Origin: Larimichthys crocea
Taxonomy: Eukaryota; Chordata; Actinopteri; Sciaenidae
Assembly (NCBI RefSeq): GCF_000972845.2
Contig: NC_040016.1
Span: forward strand, 19,494,098-19,558,097
Length of the DNA stretch: 64,000 nucleotides
Reading direction: 5' to 3'
Below the pieces are notes generated by a model, which searched no databases, was not told the DNA's origin, and saw only the letters and a program-made list of their open reading frames with translations. Shown one piece after another: positions 14,598-26,500 of this stretch. Position numbers and translations under genes: made by a program. Numbering within the stretch: position 1 is the first letter of the stretch; the number at the start of each line of letters is the position of its first letter.

Positions 14598-17500
14598 TAC
14601 ATACATATACGGTATATATATTAAGTCACGATACCAGCAGCCTCACAGCGGTGGGTTGTGTGATTTCACTCATTCTGACAGCTCTTCTCTTTTGTTGTGT
14701 TTTTTTTTCAGCCCGTTCGAGGTGGTGGTGGGTCGGGAGGCCGGGCCTCAGCAGATCAGGGCCTGGGGTCCGGGCCTGGAAGGAGGCATCGTGGGTAAAC
14801 CTGCTGCCTTTGTAGTGGAGTCTGTCGGCACTGATGTTGGAGTGCTGGGTGAGTCTCTGATGTTTGAAACCAGGTTTTCGGTTTGACACCATCAGACTTT
14901 CAGGTTTAAATATAAATAAAAGAATAATTAGATTATGATTATGGTTCAGGACCTGCCTCCATATTTAATCAGCATTTTATATCTTCTGCTGCTCATCTCA
15001 TTTTCAGGTTGTATCTGAAGTGATCTGGGATATGCCACTATCAAATTTTCATGTTAGGATTATTGCGTGCGTCTTAATATAATCAACAAACATCGTTATA
15101 GATAAATATTCCTAAAATACCTCTAGTGTTAGTGCTAACCATGGATTTTATCAAACTAAAAACACCCTAAAGTTTGGTTGTTTTACTCCTTTATAACTCT
15201 ATGTTCACCTGCTCAACCTACACAAGTGTCAGTTGCACAGCATCACCCTCTTCTTCCACTCTACTATGAATAACTAATACCAAGAAACGACTTGTTGAAG
15301 CAGTGAGTTTCCTCTCTGTCAGTCATGTGAAGTCTTTGCTTATTGCTACAACTTGGCATCCACAAACTAGCTCAGCTCCAGCAGGTCGATGACAGCCTCG
15401 ACAGGTTCACTGGCCGTGCTGGAGTCCGACCAATACAAAGATGCTAATCAAAGTAAAACAAATAAATCAGTTTGTTTCACTAAACGTTAATTTATTTTTC
15501 CACTGCATTCTTTGCCTACAACATTTGAGCTTACTTCAGAATTCAGATTAGATTTTAAACTTTTGTATGACATCATTGGATTCGACCTCCTGTGTCTTCA
15601 GGTTTTGCCATTGAGGGACCTTCCCAGGCTAAAATCGAGTGCGAGGACCAGAACGACGGGTCATGTGATGTCCGCTACTGGCCGACGGAGCCCGGAGAAT
15701 ACGCCGTGCACGTGACCTGTGATGAGGAGGACATCGAGCACAGCCCCTTCATGGCACACATCGTCCCTGACAACAACTCAAGTGACGCAAATGAGGTCAG
15801 AAAAAAACAGTAGTGCTGTGATTAGCCCAACAAACTTGTGTTCAGCCATATGATGGATTAAAAAAGGGACAGCTGATACAGATTCATTAAAGTACGTCCG
15901 GACTGGTCTATCTCTAATAATTCGTACTGGTTTTGTGGTTGTAGGTCCAGGCTTACGGGCCGGGACTTGAGAAGACCGGCTGCCTCGTCAACCAGATCGC
16001 TGAGTTCACTGTCAACGCTAAGGATGCTGGGAAAGGACCTCTGAAGATCATGGCTCAGGTAAGAAACCTGCAGCGAGTATTGACGAGAGAAACAACAACC
16101 AGTAACCTTTTAAATGCACATATGGGGATGTCAGACACTCCAGAAGCACTTTAAATATCTAAATGTTGTGCCTAATGCTTTATCCACTTATTTAACCGTC
16201 TCCTGTCAGGACGCAGAGGGTCTTCCTGTGGAGGTGAAGGTGAGGAGTAAAGGTGACGGTCTGTACGCCTGCTCCTACACGGCGACCTCCCCTCTCAAAC
16301 ACACCTTGGCCATCACCTGGGGAGGAGTCAGCATCCCCAACAGCCCCTACAGGGTAAGCAGCCAATCACAGCACCCTGTTACAACAGGAAGCGATATCCC
16401 GGCCAAATCTGAGGATCCAGTCGAGGCAGAAAGCGTTAAGGTTGTCCAGTCAGAACTTTTAGTTAAGACGGAAAGCAATGAAGTCCAATCAGAGCCGAGT
16501 TTTAAGGAGGAGCAGTCCAAATGTGAAGATGTGAGCAATGAAAGTAAGAAGCCTCTGATTATCATCAAGTACACGGAGGAGAGGTGCATCTCACAGAGAT
16601 AAATGGAAATATTTAGGACAGCCAAGCTGTTCTTTCTCCCTCTTTATAGCCTTTAAGGATAGAATAGACTAACCACTCCCTGATTTTAGCTCTATATATA
16701 TATTAACATGCCAGTATGAACAAATCAATGTTTACCAGGTATCAGCTTTGTTAATCAGATGTGTAATAAATGTTTGAGAGTCCGACCAAGTCGGCATCTG
16801 ATCCCAAGGATTAAAAAGTTCTCATCTCATGCAGAGGGTGTGTGCTGTGGCGTGAAGCCATCAGCCCGACTGAACACAGGTCGGTTGTTCGGTCGTGCCA
16901 AACCGGGTCGACATTACAAACGTTAGTTTGTGATTTGCTGTTAATCTTGTCAAACGTTAACACCATAAAAATGTCTTCCTATCACTAATGTCCACTCTCA
17001 CCTATCAAACTCTGTATTTTCACTTCATTTTAAATGTAGTAGTTCTCTAAACACATTGACCTCACTGTAACCTCTCTGTCTATGCACTGTAACAAGTCTT
17101 CATTTGTCTTCTAAAACCTCACTTTGAAACCTCACTTTTTTTTGACTGAAGAGGATTTAACCACGACATGCACTAACCGGTCTTTTCTGCACTGTAACCA
17201 CTGTCCATGCACTGTAACTCACATTACCTTTTTTGTATTACTACTTTTGTTTTGGGCCTTGACACTAAAACTTCACTAATCTGAACCTCTCAGTGCTTTT
17301 GTAATTCAATCCTCGATCCGATATAGAGACGTGTAATCGCTTAAATATTGATCGAATATGAATCTGTCACTCTGACATACTTAATCTGACACGCCTTACA
17401 CTTTACAGCCACCGCCTTGCGGAGAGTGCTCTAACTAGACAACAGACAAGTTTAACTTTGGCGTGTACAGATCCGTTAAAAATACACCTGGACCAATCTT

Positions 17501-20500
17501 TGGGACAATCCTCAGGACGGCTCGACTTTAAACATAGGCAGAGTCCCAATGACGCATCAAGGACAAATAATAATGTAAGAGCTTCTTCATCAGTCTTCAT
17601 CGTTGTGCCTCGTTGGACAAGCAGTGCTCAGTTTGAGTAAAACACAAGCACATGAGGACATTTATACTACCTAACAACATACATGACACGCAGAAACATG
17701 CTTAAAGTGCAGAGAACACATGTAAACATGGCGTTTTCGCTGTTTCAGTGTGTTGTATGTTGAGCTCTCTCTCGACCAGCTTAGCTTCTAATATTATTTT
17801 GCATCAGTGTTAATTTTCTCGTTGAAAACGACGGCTAACTAGGCAACTAATACAATTATGTTTGCACTGGTGGGAAGCCAGTGAGGGATCAAATCCTTAT
17901 TGCTGCACTTGTAACTCCCTATTTTGCGGAGCGGGGCGAGTGGGATTTCTTGGGACAGCATAAAGCTGCGTAGTATTACGCCCTCCTGGTGAAGCTGGTT
18001 TTAAAATAGGGACACGTACGTGCAGCGATTTATCTTTAAACTTTGCGTGAAGAAGTCGTGAAGCTCGAGAGGTTCAGATAAATGAAGCTCAGCATGTGAT
18101 TTTTTTTATTATTATGTTAAGGTGTTCCTGTTGAATGAAAACCTTTTTTATTTCACATTGTGTAACTCACAAGTCAAACTTGAATTTAGTATGCTGATTT
18201 TCTCGGGTTCTGAGCTCCTCATTTCTAAAGATCTGATCTGAAAGATATTTAATTTAACTCGAGGACAAACAGTGAGACTGAAAAAGGTTTTCATTTTAAA
18301 TTCATGCACTAACATCATCTTTGCACTGTAACCAGCTTAAATTTTATGCGTTTTTTAAAATTTTATTTTAATTTGCTTGCTCTGTGGTTATTGCTGTTAG
18401 TATTATAACTTTGTTCATCAGCTGTCTTCCCTTCTCTCTGTTGTTATAAGGTGTTTATGGTTTCGCCCGCATGCCTAATGTGTCTCATGAGAAACTTGCA
18501 ACGAGCCTTAGATATGCGTTTGTGGGCTATTCAGGAATTTACGAAGATGCAGAACAGGCCTCAGGGGTTGGCGAAAACATTCCTCTCCTTGTGTTGAGAC
18601 GACGGCATTACAAAGTTGACACACAGTACATTTTTATAGACTTTGCTAGATGGAAATTTGGTTGTGCAATCATAAAAAATGATCAGACTGGGTGCCTTGG
18701 ATCTTTCTTCTGGCTCTGATGCGTCACAAATATTTGTACCGGTCCACAAATCATTTCAACCCGTCCAGGGACGTTTGTACTTGTCTAAAAAGTGTTATTC
18801 CACCTTTTAGAGCTGATGTCACCGCAATGATTCAGCAGGCTTGTTGTGAGCTGCAGCAGCAGCCTGCAGGCACTGACTAGCACCGACTACACCTTTCTCC
18901 AACTTTAATGTTGATACAAGAGATGGATAAAAAGTAAACAGTCACGCCCAGCTCTCAGCGCCGCTGGGAACACAAGGCAGTGACACCTTTTCATTTCAAA
19001 CGGGGGAAGGTAAAGAAAGTAGCACGGTCTCTAATATCCACTGCTGTGATGGGAACAACACGTTGTTGTTGTTTGTTTGTATTGAATACAGAATACTTAC
19101 GTTTGCTGACGTGGCTTGATTTAATCTAAATTCTCTGTTTGATAGCAGGAAAGTTTTTGTAAGAGAGAAACATCGAAGGCGCCCTCCGTGAAGCAGAAAG
19201 GACAAAAGTTCATTATTCTTTGCAGACAAACATCGTCACAGACACACCGGGGTTTAATTATAGTGACATTTCAGAACAAAATCAATTAACTCTAGTTAAA
19301 TTACTACAATTGCTGGATTGACTCACTGAGGTACAGTAAATCCTCACAAGTAGTCCCTACCAAGCAGTAACCTCCATGGTTGTGAAGCAAAGCCAATGCG
19401 GAAGTAACAAAAACTGCAATTCCTCAAACATCCACTTGAGGCTGGCTCCAGAAGTGAGTCAGTCTCCATAAGTCCCCATGTTCAAATGTCCAACTTCACA
19501 GCAGAAATAAACATGTTTACAGCCTGGTACAAAAAACAGTTTTGGTCTCTGTAGCTAATTTCCCCGTTCATGACAACTGTACTGAGGGTGAATTTATATA
19601 CAACTCACCTGTTCACATTATATCAAGGCTTAAAGTTATGCAGGATTAATGCTATGTATAATTTACAGATCCTCAATAAGTACATTGAGGATCTGTGTAT
19701 CTGTGCACAAGATGGATAAAACTTTGGGAAGTCTTTATTTTTTAACTTTTGATCCCAGAAGACAGCTGATGGACAAACGTGTTGTCAAACAAATAAGTGA
19801 ATCTGTAACCAACATTAATTAATCATCAGCTGTACTAAAAATCCAAAGTCATTTATATTCAATCACCAATCAAGTTAGATTGGTTTCAAAATAAATTCTG
19901 ACATTTCATTAAAATGTTTTACTGTGTTGTTTGGTTCATTTGCTTTAGAGTTTGATGACTTTAATAAGCTTGTTGTTCATCATTTTTATTTTTTTATTAT
20001 TGTTATTTGTATCATTATTATTTCTTCATTCATTTGAAGGTCTATTACACATATTTCAAATGTAAGCATAGGGTGATACTTTACAAAACAGGACCAGCCA
20101 GAATAATTTTAATTGTATTAAAACATGTAAACGTAGATACAATCTTGAAAGTCTACATGGAACTTTTTCTTGTGACAAATATGAGTGACTATAATGTTCA
20201 CAACAGAAAACAAAAAGTTGAATTTGACGAACTATCACTACGTGTGCATAAAACCTAACTTTCACAAAACTGTGTTGTGTGAAGTAAATGATAATTGTAT
20301 ATTATTGTCTTTTATCAAAGGTTTTAGTGTTTATGGCTTTTCATTCATGAAACTGATTGAATTAAGCTCCTCCTTAGATAAAATTTTTTAAAGACTTTTA
20401 GAAGCTCTGCATGTTGGTTGGTACTTTAAAGTCCCTGTAGTCTTCCTTTAGTTCATTATAAGATGTCCAGTCTTACTGTTATTTCAGGTATAAAAACGTT

Positions 20501-23500
20501 TAGATTTCAGATGTAATCTGCCTCTAAATATTCATTAACATAATTATTTTTAAGTTTGACCACCAGTTATAGACAATAAGAGAAATCTTTTCACATAAAC
20601 ACCATCAGTGGTTTTTGAAAAATATATCTTAAGTCCTAATGCACATGTTATTTTTCACATTTAGGAACACTGGTGAATTGTACAATGTTTGAATATTACC
20701 ACTTTCAGGGTTTCCTAGAAACATAATTAGTATTGCATCTTGGGCTCCTGTCCAAATATAGACCCCCTGAACTGATTAGAAAATCACAGATGAGACTCAA
20801 TGTAACATGCATACATAAATGTATAATAAAGTATTATAGTAAATAAATAAATAATATATAAGGCTGAAAAGTAGATGATCCAGGACGGAGCCCTGTGGCA
20901 CACCATATTTAATGTTCATTCATTCATAATGATACTAAAACCTGATTTAACTGCTGTGTTTGTTTTAAACATTACAGAATTTAGATTAATCTCCTATTAA
21001 ACTATTTAAAAAAAAATGAAAATAAGTGATATCATTTCCTGTCTTAGGTGAATGTGGGTAAAGGCAGCCACCCCAACTTGGTGAAGGTGTTCGGTCCTGG
21101 CGTGGAAAGAACCGGATTGAAGGCCAATGAGCCCACACATTTCACTGTGGACTGTTCAGGAGCTGGAGATGGTAAGAAGAAAAAACACTCGCACACACAC
21201 AGTAATAATTAAGACAGGAAATCCCCAAAGACAGTTTTATTTGGTGTGACCACAGTTTCCATCTGTGTCCACACACATAAATCCACACACTTAAGCTTAC
21301 GACGTCTACACACTCAGACAAACATTTACCTTTATATTGTCTGTGAATGATTCGCTCACACACACACACACACACACACTGGTATGTCCTGGCGATGATG
21401 TCAATGCAGAAACATCTTGACAAGGAAATGAATCACTCTGACCTTCCTGAGTTGAGTGCACACAAACGATCATGCTTCATCTACCTGCACAAACAAAGAA
21501 CAAAATCTTTTTATCCTGCACGTGCCCCCTTTACTTTATTAAAGAACTGCATTTAAACCCAGACACATGTTTTAGCAATGTAAACACCTGGATAATATCA
21601 TGTATAATGCAGTTGTCCATAATTCATAACCATAGTTGCGTACTAACTCGTCTTAATCTCTTTAGCGGCCATGCAGTGGCTAATGTTTTACTCGAGCCAC
21701 CAGCAGCATGTTTTATTTATTGGCATACAGTTCTCCCTGTGATTTTATATTCATCACACTCTTTACGACAGAGCTACACTCACTACATTTGTCTGGTATC
21801 ACTTCGTCAAAGCTCCAAAGCCTAAAGTAACATACAGTATTTAGCAATTTTATTGTTAAAATGTGCAGATGGAGGAGCAGCTTGGGACGTTAATCAGATT
21901 TTTTTACTTTTGTGTTACCTGTTCCATTGTTTCGTATCTTAACACAGTTACTCGAGTATTTCTGTTTCTCCTCTGTGACATTTCAAAAGAAAATATTTAC
22001 ACCACTACATTTGCCAACTATAGGTACTGGTAACTTTATGTATACAAGTATATGATGCATTGACCATGCAAGAATAAACCTTCAACCAGCTGCAACATAA
22101 AATGCAGCATACACAGCAATGCATCCTTAATAATAATTCATTTATATTGCACTAACAGGAGACATCATGCTGCTATTTTTGATGACAACACTTTGTTGCT
22201 AATACTTACTTTATTTCATCAAACCGACTCGACTTAGTATCAAGAATAACAACCTAGAAATAGTTCATCTTCTAGGTCATACAGAGGCATCAGTATTATG
22301 TGGAGAATTTTGAGAGCAGTGTAATTTTACCTTGAGGCATTATGTTATCTCCTGGTTGAACGAGCTATAGGTGAACAGGAGTAAAAACATTTTTCTGATG
22401 TCTGACATGGTTTCTTGCTTCATTCCTCTCATACTTTGAATTCCTCTGCTGAGTGACATCTCAGTCGTGCTGCAGGGAGCTCAAATAGCGCCACATGGTT
22501 AGTTTTATTGTTTACATTCACAGATTGTGACAGATCAGCAATCAGGAGCAAAATATTTCTGACGTGAATTAATAAAATGAACGAACAGCAGAGAACAAAA
22601 ACACTCTAGCACCCTCTTGTGGATCTGGGCGTCACTTGAAACTCATCAGCTGTTTACACTGAAACCGGCACAGGTGTCATTTTTTCTGAGATGCTTGTTG
22701 GTTATGTGTTCGTTCAGGTGATGTCAGTGTGGGCATTAAGTGTGATGCCAATATGGTCGGCGACAAAGAGGCTGACGTGGACTTTGACATCATCCCCAAC
22801 GCCAACGACACGTTCACTGTCAAATACATGCCTCCTGCAGCGGGAAGACTCACCGTCAAAGTCCTGTTTACAGACAAGGTACAAACACACCCATAGTGTA
22901 AATAGTTTGGCAGTTTCTATTCTCTGTATAGATCTGTGAGGTGGTTTGTTCTGTGAATTTTTTCCACACAGGAAGTTCCTCAGAGCCCCTTTCACGTCAA
23001 AGTCGATCCTTCCCACGATGCATCGAAGGTCAAAGCAGAGGGTCCTGGACTGGCTCGCACTGGTGAGACGATCACCACTTTCCAAATAACTACTTAAGTC
23101 TGACGTGTTTTGATGTATTTCTATCCATGTCTGCGTTTACTCTTACGTGTGTCTACCTGTCCAGGTATAGAGTGCGGTAAGCCGACTCATTTCACGGTGT
23201 TGACTAAAGGAGCCGGTAAAGCTCCGCTGGATGTTTCCTTCTCAACCCCCGTCAAAGATTTTGACATCATCGACAACTACGACTACTCCCAGACTGTCAA
23301 ATACACACCTGCACAACAGGTACGTCAGATTCTCTACTGTCGCAATAATCAGAAACATGTCTTTGCTTTTTGGTCGAGCTTGCAAGTTGTGCTCGTACGA
23401 GAACCGCAAACCATGAATGCCGTATGCAGGCAGCATGTCTTCACCCGTCTGAAGAAAAGCAAATCAGCATCGCTCATCTCATGTTACGACATGTTTTTAA

Positions 23501-26500
23501 TAGGATTAAACACTCAACAGTCCTTTTAAAATAAAGTAACTGTTGAAGTGTCTGATCTGCATGTTGCATGTGTCTGCAGGGCGAGGTGACGATTGTGGTA
23601 AAGTTTGGAGGAGATCCCATCGCTAAGAGTCCCTTCAAGGTCGGGGTCGCTGCCCCGTTGGATCTGAACAAAGTCACCCTGGACGACCTGGAAGGAAGTA
23701 AGAATTCAGATTTAAGGTGTCCAGATAGTTTAGAGAGTCCACCAGAGTATTTAGGATTCATTGAGATCCCCCGAGGAATCATTTCAACTTTATTGTTGAT
23801 GCGTTTCAGGAGTGGAGGTCGATCAGGAGCAGCAGTTTATGGTGGACACCAAAGGTGCAGGAGGTCAAGGTCACCTGGAAGTGGCAGTGGTGAGTTTTAC
23901 TCAACATTAACAGTATTTATTTCACTTTGATATGTGATTGTTTCCAAAATGAAAAATATCGAATATCACCTAACTTCACTTACTAAGTTTGTGTGTGTGT
24001 GTGTGTTACTAGCTGAGTCCCAGCCAGCGGGCGGTGCCCTGTAAAGTTGAGCCCAGTAAAGCAGGCATTAGTCTGGTCCGCTACACCCCCACAGAGGAGG
24101 GGGTTCACGCTGTCAATGTGTCCTATGATGGACACCCCGTCCCTGGGAGTCCCTTCCCTGTGGAGGCCCAGCTGCCTCCAGACCCAAGCAAGGTAACATC
24201 AGTGCCTGATCCTTAAGGAGCATTCTGTTATTACTCTTGCACGGCACCATTATCGTCCTTTTGTCTCCTCCTCCAGGTGAAGGCGTTCGGCCCTGGTCTG
24301 AAGGGAGGTTTGGTTGGAAACCCGGCCGAGTTCACCATTGACACCAAGGGCGCCGGCACCGGAGGTCTGGGGCTGACTGTGGAGGGGCCGACTGAGGCCA
24401 AGATCGAGTGTTCGGACAACGGTGACGGGACATGCTCCGTCTCTTACCTGCCTACCGAGCCCGGAGACTACCTGGTTAACATCCTGTTTGAGGAGGTCCA
24501 CATCCCGGGCTCACCTTTCAAAGCTGACGTCCAGATGCCTTTTGACCCCTCTAAGGTGGTGGCGTCGGGATCTGGTCTGAAAAGAGGCAAGGTGAGGGTC
24601 TGCAGAGGAAGCTGATAAAACCCTTAAATCTCAGAGGAGATCTTTTGAAAAGGGAAAATTACTTCAGGCTCTTCCTAAAATGATCTAATCTTTACGCCTC
24701 TATAATCTCAATAATCATCCAGCTTCTTTGGTGTCTAGGTTGGAGAGACCAGTGTGGTCAATGTGGACTGTTCCCGGGCCGGGCCAGGAGAACTCAGCCT
24801 GGAGGCTGCGCTAGATTCTCCTCCAACCAGTCCAACTGGTGCTGCACCAGTCTCTGGTAACATTAACCATGTCTCAGCTCACAGATGTTCAGACAGTCTT
24901 CAGTTCTGTGATGAAAAAACTAAGCCGTTTATTTCAGGTGTTAAAGCTAAGACGGAGGTGGTGAACAACAAAGACGGGACCTACACGGTGACCTACATAC
25001 CGTTGACCTCCGGCATGTACACACTGCTGCTGAAGTACGGAGGCAAGGCCGTCCCCGGTTTCCCTGCAAAGGTGATGGTGGATCCTGCCGTGGACACCTC
25101 GAAAGTCAAAGTGTTCGGACCCGGAGTGGAGGGACAAGGTGCAGTACGGCCCATCTGTGTGGAGCTCTGATCTATTAAATATCCGCGGAGTGTCCCTTTT
25201 AAACATACGCTTTCCCTCCTCTCGCCTCCAGCTGTTTTCAGAGAAGCCACCACAGCGTTCACAGTGGACGCCCGTCCTCTGACCCGGCGAGGAGGAGACC
25301 ACGTGAAGGCTGAAGTCAAGAACCCATCCGGAGCGCTGACAGACTGTCTGGTTACCGACAACGGCGATGGGACCTACAACATCGAGTACACTCCTTTCGA
25401 GAACGGTAAAACTCCTGCAGAACTCATCAAAGCTTCATCAAACTCCTTTACCGTAATTCAACAGCTGGGCTCTGTCTTGGTGTGTATTTCAGGCGTCCAC
25501 AGCGTTCAGGTTCTGTATGATGACACACCGGTTCCTAAGAGCCCGTTCAGGGTTTCTGTGTCCGAGGGATGTGACCCCAGCAGGGTGGTGGCTACTGGTC
25601 CCGGGCTTCAGCAAGCTCTCACAGACAAGCCCAACAACTTCGACATCATCACCAGGTACTGCTGTTTGTAACCAATGAAAGAAAAAGTCTCTGATTTTAG
25701 GTCAAGCTGTTGCTGATTTTGGACATGTTGTTTTTCTCAGAGGGGCAGGTATTGGCGGTCTTGGCATCACCGTGGAGGGTCCGTCCGAGTCAAAGATGTC
25801 CTGCAAAGACAACAAAGATGGCAGCTGCAGCGTGGAGTATGTTCCCTTCACACCCGGCCTCTACGACGTCAACATCACCTACGGAGGAGAACACATCCCC
25901 GGTGAGATTAGATACCTTTCATGGAGTTTTATGATTGCAGGTTTGTTTGGTCGGTGAAATATCTTAAAGGATCAGTCTGCTGGTGTTCTATATTTCTCAA
26001 CAAATTCCATCAAAAGACCAAAACCAACAATGTGTTGGTCTATCTCAATAGTTTATGACTTCCCTTCTTAGCCCCGAGTTTTTCCTACATGCTTGTAAGG
26101 AGAGGGAGAGGCGGTTGCAATCTGCACATTCACTGCTAGGTGTCACTAAGTCGTACACCCTGGACCTTTAAGAAGTGACTGACTCGGCGAGCCTTATCTC
26201 GTCAGGCAGGTCGTTCCAAAGTCGAAGGGCCCTGATCATGTTGATCAGAGCCTGTCGTATAACCTGAAGCCAGACGCAGACGTGCGTTAAAGGTGATCCG
26301 TAAAAAATCAATTCTTAAACGAAGAGGAAGCCAAGATTGTGGCGATGTGGTGACGTCTGTTAAAACCGGGAAGAAGCCGAGCTGCTGCGTCCTGGACCAG
26401 TTGGAGGCGAGTGAGTGACTTTTGGTTTGTGATGCAGGAAGAGGAGAAGGGAGGGAGTTACAGTAATCGAGTCTAGAGAAAACGAGAGCGTGTATCACTT

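Larger units (their letters stand above)
7785..16353 (+). other. flnb: flnb exons 5-15: Ig-like repeats 1-5
   Basis: Coding exons: 6 at 9125-9243, 7 at 9353-9427, 8 at 9514-9676, 9 at 10734-10934, 10 at 11021-11158, 11 at 12569-12695, 12 at 14712-14848, 13 at 15602-15795, 14 at 15945-16058, 15 at 16210-16353. They encode Ig1 (end of exon 5 to exon 8), Ig2 (8-10), Ig3 (10-12), Ig4 (12-13) and Ig5 (14-16). Exon 11 lies between two GT microsatellites (about 12527-12551 upstream and 12720-12763 downstream). Exon 15 ends at a strong GTAAGC donor, but the frame stays open for 82 more codons into the intron (separate entry). In the rod-1 segment these repeats give filamin its length and secondary actin contacts. 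Confidence 0.95.
16603..21047 (+). other. flnb intron 15 remainder, no coding exon seen
   Basis: Apart from the read-through tail and its AATAAA, I see no exon. A teleost repeat lies at about 19396-19515. The motif GCACTGTAAC recurs around 17083-17215 and 18323. The open frame at 18471-18719 has no recognised similarity. AT content rises after about 19,600. Confidence 0.6.

Noticed and set aside
18471..18719. 82-codon open frame in flnb intron 15
   Set aside because: No recognised similarity, no splice context, and an overlapping open frame on the other strand; chance is sufficient.
24034..24216. Separate small genes suggested by open frames over filamin exons
   Set aside because: They are single exons of flnb with intron read-through at the ends.
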